This document shows positions 24,417 through 57,400 of a stretch of 64,000 nt of DNA, one piece after another (within the stretch, counting starts at the first letter, position 1; the number at the start of each line of letters is the position of its first letter). The stretch is from Hirudinaria manillensis (Eukaryota; Annelida; Clitellata; Hirudinida; Hirudinidae). Both the position numbers and the translations under genes were made by a program. Below the pieces are notes generated by a model that saw only the letters and a list, made by a program, of their open reading frames with translations, made no database searches and was not told the DNA's origin. The stretch spans positions 4,393,501-4,457,500 of the forward strand of contig CM067527.1 in the NCBI GenBank assembly GCA_034509925.1. The letters are read 5' to 3'.

Positions 24417-26235
24417 GTTGATCGTGCAAAGCAACGGATTCCTCGTGTCGAGTACCTTAAAAATGCAACCTCAAAAAAAATGGTGCTAACCAGCCGGTCC
24501 TTTAACATTTATTTTAAAAAAATTATCCCCCATAAAACTTGGATGTGTAGGCATGCCATAGTGTGAGTCTCAACTGTTAAGCAAATAAGGAATTTGATTA
24601 CATTTTTTAAAATATCCTTAAATATTTATTTTTTAAATATGTTTTAGCATGAAAATTTGTGCCTAGAAAATTGGCTATTAAAATAATTGAATTGGAGTGT
24701 ATTGTTAATTTTTATCCTTGAGGTAGGTCGTCTAATTTGTTTTCCTGTTTAATATTTAAGATAATTGTATTGACTACTTGACGTTGGGGTCGTTTAGTAG
24801 TTTCATGATCATGAAATAATCTCATTAAATTGCAACATCTTCAAAGATTGTTTTCAAAGTCAGGATATCTATGATTTGGAAGGTTTTGAATGTCATTCTT
24901 TACTTCTCCCATATATCAATTTACAATTGTATGCATTGGTTCTACGCTGATGCAATCTGATTATTTGGACATCTTGAGGGAGGTTTGAAAGATTTTTTAT
25001 GAACATGAATGAAGTTGAGTATTTTGCAATCAGTCATTTCATGTTAAGTTATCAGCTGTGTCTTAATTTGTATTAGTTTTATGTGTTGCCGCTGGGTTGT
25101 TTTTAGACGACTATCTTATGAAAATAAAGTTTGATTGGGAAATGTATCTTCAGAGGTAAGAATCCAGTAAAGCTAACTTTTACAGACGAGTGAAGGAGGG
25201 TGAAAAAGACTTCAAAATAATCGAAACGTTTGTTAATCGGATACATTATTATATTTATCGCACTGACTACGGTTCCGTCATGACGGAACCCTTACGACAA
25301 TTGAGTTAGATTTCCGCCTATAAGGTAGTGCTGAGATTGATAAGATATCAAAGAAGATCCTCTGGTTTGCGAAGGGATGTTTTCCATCATTTTTTTTTCT
25401 AGAAAATGTCGGAATTATTTTTTAGAATGAAAAATACATGCTCCTGTCATTACTACATGATTTCAAAATAATCAAAATTTTCTGTGAAAAGGAAACATTA
25501 TTATCGATTATATTTATCGATGCTGTTATAGGCAAATAGAAACAAAATGTCAAACATAGGAAGAAGTCATCGAAATAAAAAAAAGAACTATTTGAAAAAC
25601 ACACTGAAACATTATTTGATTTATTGTAACGCATGTGCCGATAGCACCAATTGTTTAATGCGACAATGTTTTAAAAAGATCAGAAATCTTAGAAATAACG
25701 CTTCCTTGAAAGTAGCGATAGGTGAAGCCGTCGACGCAAGAACATGGAGATGAACGAAATTTAAAATATCTTGCGGTGTTACCGGAAATAGCCGTATTCC
25801 ACTTCTCCCGCTCCCGTACTAGTGCCGTCCTTATACGGTCGATTTCCGAACTGACAAACTGACATTTTGCTAACAATTAACAAAATAATATCCAACTGCC
25901 ATAAAAAAACCAACCATAAAAATCTAGCTGGCAGCTAGCTGTTATTAATAAACCAAATTCGCTAATACTGCTCGTTCATATCGCTAAGACGGAAAAGAGG
26001 CCCCGACCCAACGATTATAAAACGCGTTCGTTAAATTATATCGTTCGCTAGGAGGTTGTCATGTTCATAGAGTAACAGATGAGTTAATGATGCTATTTTA
26101 AACAGCCAATAGTATTACAAGGAATTGCACCTTGCTCGGCCACCTCTTTTTTATTATAGTTTAGAAGCCGATCGCTGCACTCTATTTTCGAAATTTGCTC
26201 GTTTCGAATGATAGTAAATTTGTGATTGATTAAAA
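24417..26235. other. SLC25 3' flank and ALDH1L upstream region
   Basis: The first 700 bases are probably the SLC25 3' UTR, with an AATAAA at 25123-25128. Then follow a degenerate direct duplication (25211-25260 and 25462-25519) flanking a perfect 20-bp palindrome at 25271-25290. A CTAGCTGGCAGCTAG hairpin lies near 25924. No ORF here resembles a known protein. The last 200 bases should contain the ALDH1L promoter and 5' UTR. Confidence 0.5.
25271..25290. repeat. Perfect 20-bp palindrome
   Basis: GGTTCCGTCATGACGGAACC equals its own reverse complement; the flanking bases do not extend it. GC-rich for this region. Confidence 0.9.
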
Positions 26236-35692
<9,457 letters not shown>

Positions 35693-35807
35693 ATCAAAAC
35701 TACTGGAGATTTATGAGTTCAACTCCTTTTTCAACATTTTAGCAGATTGAATCTAACTTTTCAAATTTGTTTTGTTTTGTTCTGAAATCCTAAAACGGCC
35801 TTCTTCA

Positions 35808-35843
35808 ATTAAAATTAATGCTTGCATACTGTTGTTATTTATT
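35808..35843. terminator. Close-set convergent polyadenylation signals
   Basis: A variant ATTAAA at 35808-35813 (plus) could end ALDH1L. TTTATT at 35838-35843 reads AATAAA on the minus strand and could end SLC35E3, whose stop is at 35994. If both are used, the two 3' ends meet within about 60 bases. Confidence 0.35.
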
Positions 35844-35993
35844 ATTAATTAATGACAAAACTAAAACAAATAATTATGCACAAACTAAGCAGAGGAACTA
35901 AGCAAAGTATAAGAAGGCAACAAAGGCTACATTAAATCCAGGGCCAGTAACCCTAAGCCAAAATTCTTGGCCCGATTGGCCAAAAGGCGTAGG

Positions 35994-37475
35994 TCATATG
36001 ACAGCACTGATCTTGTTCTCATGTGCCTTCAGTCTGAGCAGATCATGCGTTGTTGTACCTGCAGTTGAAGCAGTATTATAATAGGCAAGCACCTCTAATT
36101 TTTGCAATGATTTATACAGTATTGAGACTAACCAAAAATGACTAGACTAATGGCAAGGACCTTGATTATGTCATATTCTTGAAAAAGATACATCCCCAAA
36201 AACATTATCGAGCCAAATTTGAATTGACCGTAAACAATGTTCCTAAATAGTTTGCTAAGAATTTCACAAAAATGTGAGTTAACAAATTGTATCCAAATTA
36301 TGGAAAAAAGATTTCCATATAGAGGCCTTTTGACAGTGGAGCTGCATCAAAATGTGGCAGAGATAGGGACTAGCCTGATCAAGCATGCTTAGTCAAATAA
36401 TATCGTAGAACAATATAATATATTGTATAGCAAAGGATACTGAATGTCTTGCAATTTACCATCCAAGAAATGGCCAGTTAAGCATTCAAGTGAGGCAACC
36501 AGACCAAGCAACACACACCACAACTGCAGATAATGTTAAAATCAAATAAACTTTCTCACGATGTGCCACAAAATGTTGGTCCAAAGCAGGATGTTAATGA
36601 ACTCATCAAGTTAGTAAGCAATTTGATTCTCGGTAGAATCTCATACCTCAGGCATCAAGTGCCAGGATTGGTCATCCCATATGAACTTCTGGAGAATTGT
36701 GACTGGAAGCAAATAGGCAGACGAAAGAGGAAATATAAACAAAGACAGTTGCATTTGACTAGCACCAAGTTGAGCCTGCTTTTCTGCTGTTATCTATGGG
36801 CAAACCAAATTTATAACGAAGTGTTACAAGTTGTTATAAAATGACAATAAAACCAACATAATGATATATCCAAAATGAGAGGCAAAGGAAGACACTGGTA
36901 AAAACCAGTTTCAAGTTGAAATTACTATCCATGATGATAATGTATGAAGCTCCTGCAATAACTGTGATCTGGAGAAATAAAAGCTCAGATCAAAAAAAAC
37001 CCCTAAGATCCCAATTTCCGTAAGTTATGATCACACTTACCGATGAAACTAATCTTTTGAAAACTTTAAATTTGCTTCTACTTAACAAAATTACATTTAA
37101 AGTGAAAAGTAGAGGCAGGATGGAGGCTTTAACCACCTGGTAAGTTACTAGGGCAGAAATTGACAGGAAGCTGTTTAGTATGAGTATAAAAATGCATTTT
37201 GTGAGGCTTAGGGCAAATAGGTCTTTGAACACAAACGAACGCTGCCTGAATAAGTTCAGTGACTGACAAATCCTCAACACGACAGAGAGCACCACGAACT
37301 GAACGAAAGTCAGAGTGACCACGGAAACGCCATAAAATGTCAAAAGTTGTCTATTCCCCAGCAACAAAACAATTGACGAAATTAAATTGACAACTATTCC
37401 AAGACCTAAAGCCGCACTTGAACTCCCAAGTGAGCCAAAGTCATACCTCCCAAATGCATCGACACCGCTATACAT
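35994..37475 (-). CDS. SLC35E3: SLC35E3-like nucleotide-sugar transporter family protein
   Basis: Multi-pass membrane protein of the triose-phosphate/nucleotide-sugar transporter superfamily, expected in the Golgi or ER; the SLC35E3 substrate is not established to my knowledge. Six exons: 37475-37041, 36968-36858, 36793-36647, 36523-36441, 36254-36133 and 36058-35994, giving 320 residues against about 313 in human. Matching segments are GIVVNLISSIVLLLGNRQL, SVVTLTFVQFVVLSVVLRIC, the SISALVTYQVVKA motif, a second half with QLGASQMQL and PLSSAYLLPV, and VYGQFKFGSIMFLGMYLF. Two introns are very short (64 and 72 bases). The lysine usual in the first-helix Asn-Lys pair is replaced here (GNRQ). Exon 4's end was chosen by phase (GTATCC donor) and is the weakest junction. 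Confidence 0.85.
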
Positions 37476-38354
37476 ATCGAGGCCCTGGAAGCAGCCTTTT
37501 GAAAGTTTTGCAGAATTATTATAGAAGAAAGTGCGCTAAGAGAAACAAGAAAAAATATAAAATCAAAGTTTATTTTTATATCAATTATTATAAATATGTT
37601 AAATAAAATCTAAATGTTGATAGACCCTTTCATTCATTTTAAAGTTGATCATCCATTTTGCCTTTATCTCGGATCATTTTTGAATTAAACAGTTAAATTT
37701 TAATGTTAATCTTTCTAATTCTTTCAGTAACAAAAGGAAACCTCATATGACCTCACAACGGTGCAATCCTGGAGAAGTACCATCAGTCAGTGAACGTACT
37801 GTCTTTCACTTGGGTTGACAAATTGTTGTAAATATTACATGTGGAGTTTTCGAAAGAAAAAATCATACAAATATCAACATTGAAAGTTTTTTCTTGCATT
37901 AAGTCCCCTTTATCCTTACCTGAGATTCTTGGTCGGTTGTGTTGCAATTCCAGAACGCTGGCTTGGATAATTTATAATTCGGGTGAGGAGTCCTGTTTTG
38001 TTAATATTCGGATCCTGAAAGTTTGTCTCAAGCTTTGAGTGTTCTTTGCCTTTTAAGCCTTTTGTCTCATAAATGAGCAAGCTGTTACTTCTAGCGATTT
38101 ATTAAATTTTGGGGAGAAAATGCAGCACACGACTCGCATCACGTCCAACTACGAGTAACTTTTCCTGAATTAAGAACTTGTGACAATGGGACTCAATCGT
38201 ACATAACTTTTCCCGAAACGTAATTATTGCGTGAATTGTGACTGGATACACTGAATGTTGCTTATAAACACGTAGTGTCAAGTTGCCCATTATCGACGAT
38301 CTTTTGTCGTTCAAAAGTTTTCCGTCGGACTTGTTCCATGAGTTAGCGAGTAAC
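37476..38354. promoter_or_regulatory. Divergent intergenic region SLC35E3 / KDM5
   Basis: About 880 bases separate the start codons of two genes pointing away from each other, so both promoters should lie here. The last 250 bases before the KDM5 start are the most GC-balanced. No known core element stands out, and no other gene is seen. Confidence 0.4.
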
Positions 38355-50280
<11,926 letters not shown>

Positions 50281-51378
50281 AGTTTCCAAAGGTGACTGTA
50301 GCAATAAATAGCTGAATGCGAAGCGAGTATGTTCTACCATCTCAGGACTTAATCCGTCAGGTCCGTTTCTAGCATTCTCACCGTTGTTTTCTTTGAATGT
50401 GTTGTCTTGCTGGTTTTTGCTGGCATTAAAGAGTTCAAATTCCAAAATTACCATATTTTAATTTTTTTTTTTAAGTCTTTGAGAGACTTTGGATTCTATT
50501 GTCAATCAAATGGCAGATTGTCACTATTTGGAAGCTCCATCAATAATCCAAATGCTACTCTCCCGTACGATGATTTGTTGTTGCGGTTATTAAATGCTTT
50601 GTTGTTAATTGGAGAATAAAGTTGATCGCTCTGTTGTGGTGGGAAGCATATCAAAAATTTACAAAATGCAATGTGCACAGAGTGGAGATTTGGCAGAATG
50701 GACTTATTTCTGGAAATGGAGGAAAATGTTAGCATAATTTCTTGTCCCTTTTCATCAAAGTCGAAAGCTGAATAAGTGAGCGTCGCGGGCATCCTAACTC
50801 TCGTGGTCATCATCCTGCGGTTAATGATCGACCAGGGCATCTCGGCCCTGATTCAGACTGATTTACATGAAATGTGCTTCACATGTGCCTTACCCGCATT
50901 AAGCTGTAAACATTCGATTTCATCCCAAGTTCAAGCTGTTTTCTCAACATTCGTACATTTTTTGCTTTTAATTAAAGTCAAGTAAAAAGTAATAATTGTT
51001 AATAATTAACGGACACAATTAATTTTGCTATGTTTTTAGCGTTCAAGGTGAGTAGTTAAGCGCTACAATGGAAGATCTAAAACTCGATAATTGCAGTGTT
51101 TTTCTCTAGAAAGAGTCAATATTATGGAACCGATATATGACAAGCGCCGATATCACTCATTCGCAGACAAAGTAACGTCACCGTAGCCTGGTTACGAACA
51201 ATGGCGACCGTAAACAAACCGTTATAATAGCGTCTGCATGATTTTGTGCAACCAAATGTAACTTGGATGTAAAACGCAAAGCGAGTAATTTTACGAAATA
51301 ATATTTTTTTTAATAAACAAACCTTCATTATAAATTGGAAAGTTTTTGGAAATTATTCACAATTACCCGTTTCAAAAT
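50281..51378. other. Intergenic region KDM5 / PPPY membrane protein
   Basis: KDM5 3' UTR with an AATAAA at 50303-50308, only 22 bases past the stop. The rest is intergenic with several short ORFs on both strands, including hydrophobic ones at 50407-50619 and 50776-50985, none recognised. The last 200 bases, GC-balanced near 51120-51260, probably contain the promoter and 5' UTR of the next gene. Confidence 0.45.
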
Positions 51379-53422
51379 ATGGTGAGTTTATTTATTAGAA
51401 TAATTGTACAGCATTTATTCAATAAGTTATTTCTTTTTCAGAGCCAAGTCAACAGTTCGAAGTGAGAAAATGAAATAATCATTGTTCGAGAATTAAAATG
51501 TATTCATTTATTTCAATTTAAGTTTGATTTAAACATTGCCTTGGACATTTATTACCGTACTACAGCAAAACCTGTGAATTGGGGCATCTGTCCCAAAGGA
51601 TGTTTTTTTTATAGGAACCGATTTTACTTCAGTTTAACCTAGACATCGGATAAAAGGGACAACCTGACCATGGGGACAAAAATTTAGCTTTCTTTACAGG
51701 CAGATTTTACTACAATTTTATTTATTAAATAGACCAAATTACGTTTTAGCGATCAATTTCTACGCATCTCCAGCAATTTCGATAAGTGTCAGTTAACAGC
51801 GTCAAAATTTCTTGAAATATTTTCTCATTCGGAGATAGTAATCTCATGACGTGCTGGCATCCACCCTTTACCTTTTAGAAGCTAAGTTGCATCAAATGGC
51901 TAACAAAATGCGTCTTTACCACATCACGATTCGTGGCGTCTCGAATTTTGTTTTATTAGTGAAGTTTATTGTAGGAATTATTTAAAACTTCCAATGCTGA
52001 TCGGTTCTTAACATTTAAAACCAAAAGAATGTCTTACCTTTTCAATATTAACGACCGACATTAATCGGCGATTGTTCGATATATCGACCCTTTGGACATT
52101 GAACACAATCGATGGACAAGAATGGAATTAATGTTTTTTGCCGGAACATGCATTTTTAAATCGATCATATTCCATTATTAATGGACAAACATTTTAGTAC
52201 ATTATTTCACATTTGGAGGTGCATCTATACGTAAGGGTTATTCAATTAATGCATTAGTTAGGCCTAGTCTATTAGTGTTAATTAACCTTAATTAATTAAT
52301 TGAATATCCTACGTATTAATTAATTGCATATTACAGTCATTACATTTTAAATCTTAAACGTTAAGAACATTTTAAAAATTATCCGAGAAACTCGATATGA
52401 CTGTTTCACTATACATTTTGTATATGCGCTTTTGTTAAATTTAATCATTCATTTAGTTGCCAAGGCTCGATAAAACCGTGCAACATTGAACATGGCGATC
52501 CTCTGAGCAGTTGGCCAATATGGTGAGTGATTGCTGGTGTTGACTATTTCATTATCTTTATGATTCACTTCATTTTACATACGTCAAGTCAAACCATTCA
52601 TGCAGCTTTTCTCTGTCAACATTAAAACAGCCTTCTTATCTCCAGAACTCCAGTTGCTTTGACTTTAAATATTGTTTTGGATAGGGTTTCCATTCTTTGT
52701 GGATTTTTGCTGTTGTCCATAATCATGGGAATTCATCATCGCTGGAAGAAAAAAACGCGTCCGGCCATCCATAATGGTTAGGTCATTTGTTTATAAAGAT
52801 GTTTTTTTTATCAGAGCAGCATTCGATTAACAAATATTCTTTTAGCAGTAAGAATTTAGAAAAATATGTTACATTTTCATATGAGAGAAACGCTTTTTAA
52901 TAATAGTTCTAATGGCTTTTTGCGGAGATCGATGATGGAAACATTGAGGGTAATTAGAGAAATCACTAATTGGCCAAAGAAACAAAGCGAAATGAAACAA
53001 AACACTAAATATTTCCGGATGTCATTTAAGGTTGCAACAACCCCCCGTCTTCTGCCTCTTCAGAGCGTCGAGTCATCAACGTTCAACCGCTACCTGGAAC
53101 CGACGAGAACTTATTCTATTCTAACCTCGATCAATATTTCACCACGAAATCCGTCGAAGAAAAGCAGATTTTAAACCAACAGTTGTTTTCGAGTCACGCG
53201 ACGATCGAATCGCAACCTCCGCCATATTCCGAGCTTCCACTCCGTCGAGGTGATACCGAAGATTCGAAGATGAATTTCAAGTTCCTAGATGGAAAAGAGG
53301 ACGACGATCTGAAGAAAGCTTTAAGCGTCATTCAGCCCATGCAGCCTGCCTACCTTACCCCTTCTGTTTCCCCATCGACAAACCATTTGCAAATGAGAGG
53401 GGTTTCTGTCGTTCACATGTGA
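51379..53422 (+). CDS. Unrecognised single-pass membrane protein with PPPY motif
   Basis: I do not recognise this family. Five exons, 51379-51381 (just the ATG), 51442-51461, 52457-52522, 52631-52776 and 53064-53422, sum to 197 residues with consistent phases (0, 2, 2, 1) and good acceptors (TTTTTCAG, CATTTAG, AAACAG, CTCTTCAG). The predicted protein has a short Asn/Ser N terminus (MSQVNSSN), a small Cys-containing segment (residues 9-30, three Cys), one hydrophobic helix (VSILCGFLLLSIIMGI, about 53-68), a basic stop-transfer (HHRWKKKTRP), and a roughly 120-residue polar tail with QPPPYSELP, a type I WW-binding motif used by NEDD4-type ligases. With no obvious signal peptide, it may be N-out type III. 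VOPP1/WBP1-type proteins are a possible but unproven comparison. No transcript evidence; the first two exons are least certain. Confidence 0.55.
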
Positions 53423-54469
53423 CTTTGGATTGCCTACATTTTGTTATGAACTGTTGACGTCGACATAAACATGTAGTGCATCCAACTAAGTATAATTTGT
53501 ATACTTTATACGTTGTTTTTATGCAATTAACTTATAATGGAAACTAAAAATCATAAAACATTCCTCAAAAGGAATAATTAACATAGACTTGATGCAAAAC
53601 ATTTTAGAAATAAAAGACATGACATTGTTCATAAAGGAGATTGTTGAACTTAAGCCTCTTGACTTTTTTAAAGTTCCCGCCTGATAGTATATCCGCCATT
53701 ACCAGCCAATCTGAAATTAATTCAGACTCCGCCGAAAATATTAATCAATTCGATCGAGTCAAATGAGCCGACTTCATCTAGAAAGTTAATAATATTATAT
53801 AAGTAATATTCAAGGACAATGCATAAGCTCTACAATAATTCCAGATAAAAATTCATTTAATTAAGTCATCGATTTTTTAATGTTGTTAATTTCACTCGTT
53901 TGTTAGGCGGACCTCTGTCAAGCAGATATTTTATTGTTTTAATTGTCAGGTGGACCTCTGCCTAGCAGAGATTTTTATTATTTGGATCGGTGGAGCCGTC
54001 TAGTAGAGACTTTATTATTACAGCCATTTTTCGTGGACTTCTGTGTAGCGGATACTTATTTTGGTCGTTGTTCTGCAGACTTCTGTCATTAGTTGTCCTG
54101 TTATAATGTCTTGTGCTGGTTGCAAACAAGTCACAACAGATTAAAGACAATGAAAAGTTGTTGCAACAAAAGTTTATTTCATGTTTTGTTCAAACTGGCA
54201 AACTTCCCAACTAGTGTAAAATAATATTAAGCTTCCCCCCCCCGTCTCCTATGGTTATCCAAAGACCGAGTAAATAAAAAAATGCAATGAGAAATTATTC
54301 AAGCTTCGGTTGATTACAAAAGCAATATAAAACAACTTTAAAATTACAAAATTGAATCCTCTGAGACCGCTCGACATATGATCGAGCCGTGTCAATAAAA
54401 TCATCGAAGTTGGTGCATGCGCCCTGTCTAAAACAATTGAGTTATATGATCACGGAGAGTCACCAGCGC
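53423..54469. other. Convergent intergenic region with hairpin repeats
   Basis: Contains the plausible 3' UTR of the PPPY protein gene (AATAAA at 53609-53614), a degenerate hairpin repeat array (53907-54090), a probable Rel polyadenylation signal (TTTATT at 54173-54178, minus AATAAA) and a C9 run near 54235. No coding sequence is recognised. Confidence 0.6.
53907..54090. repeat. Degenerate 42-bp tandem repeat with hairpin cores
   Basis: Five units begin at about 53907, 53950, 53990, 54033 and 54075. Each has a core like GTGGACCTCTG followed by a self-complementary partner (CTCTGCCTAGCAGAG in unit 2 is a perfect 6-bp stem). Units 1-4 then continue with a T-rich TTTATT-like tail, while unit 5 is partial. 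Spacing is 40-43 bases. On the minus strand units 1-3 begin with AATAAA and unit 4 with AATAAG. Confidence 0.7.
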
Positions 54470-57400
54470 TCAGTGGCTGTACATCATGTCGGGTTGTTCT
54501 TGTTTCGGCTGTAAGGCATCCTCGGTCACCATTTCGTGCGCTCCGACGTTTAAGTCGCCTGCCCCCGACCCCAGGGGTTGCATGATGTCACCGAGCGTGC
54601 TCAGCTGGGGAAGGCATTCCCCAGAATAACTTACGCCGTCGATATAAGAAGAAAGCAAGTCGTTCATCGGGGTCCTGTCCGGATCTGAGCGTTCGTTGGC
54701 ACCTCCGATGGCGTTCATGGCCGCTCCGGTCTGGTTTGCCATTTGGAAGGTGGAGCTGTGATCTATTAGAATGATGCTGTTCTGGAGATCACCGTAAGTG
54801 GTTGAGGCCTGGAGTGATTGACTTTGCAAGAGGCTAACAATCTCTGCATGGCTGAGCATATTGATGGAGTATTTTGGGGGATCTGTGTTCACCTCATTTT
54901 TTAAGTCCACACAATGCTGCATCTCTATGTAAAGCAAGAAGTGAATTGTGAAATTTCACAAATTAGATTAAGATTATGCACTCTCTCAAAAGCAAATGCA
55001 CTCAATAATTAAAGATTAACAGGCTATTCATATGCACATGATCAATTAGAGAAACATTAATTAGAAACGATGCCCACTGTTTTTAAGGAGGCCTTTTTCT
55101 GCTTTCTCTTTCAGTCTGCTTTTGATGTGACGACTTCCTGCACCAACTGACCCATCTCCGAAATCAGGGTCATCTGAAATATTTCATCCTGTATTCATTT
55201 ATTAGTGCACTCGTTACTGTTAATAAACCATAAACCAGATTCATAAAATCTAAGTTAAAACATAGGTGCACAAATATAATTGCAAATTGTTATTATTGAT
55301 GCAAATAATACTCATTTCTGTTAGCAAAATAAAAGTAAAACAAAGATGACATAAAAAAATGACTGAACAGGAATAGGATTCAAAATCATTTGCTAAAAGC
55401 TGTCCAATCAGAGACCAGGTTCTGTTGTACAATGCAGGCCATTTGCTGGTTCAGACTTCCAAAAAACATTGCTGGCCCTAACAAGTCTTCTTTATTTCAT
55501 TTACATAACAAATCCAACTCCTGGAACATGGTTTGTATCCATTCAGGTGATAATTTGTTTACAACTGTTCAATTCTAGAGGTAGTTCATAATTTCCTTTC
55601 TTGGATATTATTTAATTATTCTAATTAAATGTTTACATAAAAATCCAATTACATTAAAGTAAAGTAAGTTCTCTTGAGCCTTTGTCACTGGCCTTTAAAA
55701 TCCATCATTCCAAATAATTAAAACCCAGAGTGTAACAAAGCAACACACGAAATCAGACAAGGAGAGAGTCAAAGCAGTAGATTTGAAATCCATTGTTGGG
55801 CTTCACATGTTAAAAATTGCACTTCGACACAGTTTCATTGGATGCAAATGGGGTTAAGTTAATGTACAATCATCATCATCATCATCATAAGATCTTGATC
55901 TTCCAAAGCACTCCTAAGCCATGATGGGGACTCTGTATGTGTGTTGTTGTTGAGAGATGTGATCACAATTTTTAAAAATGTGTTTCTTCTGCTTTAAAAT
56001 GTTTTACAGCTGACAAAACAAATAAGTTTCGTGGTAATTTCTGAGTCGGATTTTTTGGATACGAAGGTCGTAAGCATACATTGTATGACGCAATCAAAGT
56101 AAACATACCCTTGCCGCCTTCGTCATTGACCGTGCTTGGAATTTGTCGGGGATTGGCACACATGCTCCCCATGATTTCTTTCCTTTTGCGTTTCTGATTC
56201 ACACCGTAGGGGTCTAGAAAGATGAGGATAGCAATTTTGGAAACAATGTTTTGAGCAACTAAAAAAGGAATTGTCAAAACATACAAATAATTCAGTAAAT
56301 GGCAGGCCCTAAATTTGGATTAACATCAACGTTCTGTTCTGCTCGTGCGACCTTTTCTGAAGGTGCATCTCTGAACGATGTTGGCATTGCCTAGCAACAT
56401 GTAACTACTGGGAGTAAACTAAAAGCAAAACTGTTACCAGGATCGAGAGGAATGTACTGGAAAGGCTTGGGATCTCCGACTTCATCATCGGATGGTCTTC
56501 TCAGTTGAATGAAAACAGACACGGGTTCTTGGATGTTTTGGTTCTCATAAGGAGGCGTTTTAAAGACAATGGCATACTGGAAGTAAATTCCTTCTATTAA
56601 TTTATGTCTTGTTCAGAAAAATATTTTAGATTACAAAATAAATTAACATAATCATCTGACAACAGAAGCAGGTATGTAAGAATCACCTGTCTGTGGACAT
56701 CATTTGATGAGAATTCTCCTAAAGCTTCCCATGAGACGCCGTCATTGGATTCTTGGTAAAATCTCACTTGGATGTCGTCTGGAAACAAATTATAATTTGA
56801 GTATGTAATCAATACCAAGGAGCATCAGAAAAAAAGTCTCTCAAGATCAACTTGGTACGAGATGTATTGATGAGAATGCTAGAACAGGCTGTGGATAATG
56901 CACTAAACAACCCCAAACTAAGCTTGCTGATATTTAGCATGATCAAAACATTGTCAATACAGTAATTATCATCCAAAATTTTAAAAACACTGGTCCTCAA
57001 TCTATCCTAGCTAATTTATTGTTAATTAATTAATAAGTACAAATTCCAATAAATAAAACCGACAGACAAACCACCACCTTTGTTTATCTTTTCGCAGAGC
57101 AGGAAAACCTCATCTCCACCTGAGGCATAACCGGACTGTCTGCTGAGACGACATATAACCAAGTCGTGTATGGACTCTAGAAACAAAATAGTTTCATACA
57201 ATTAATTGATAATGTGGATAATATTAGTTACTATTAGATAATATTCTGTATTTAGTTACAAATATTGCAGTATATTTTATCCCAAAAATTTTATAAAAAT
57301 AATTTTATACAACTATTGTGTGAAAATAATTTTGTACAACTATTGTGTAACTTACATACAATATGTGTAAGTGGGAGCCCAGGAAGAAAATGTGTTATAA

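Noticed and set aside
24096-24434. 112-codon minus-strand ORF.
   Set aside because: Antisense to the last SLC25 exon, whose plus-strand frame has the carrier signature.
36533-36844. 103-codon plus-strand ORF.
   Set aside because: Antisense shadow of SLC35E3 exons 3 and 4, which match the family on the minus strand.
52866-53174. 102-codon plus-strand ORF overlapping the last exon of the PPPY protein.
   Set aside because: Different frame from the spliced model; the first half is intron and the second half is an out-of-frame reading of exon 5.
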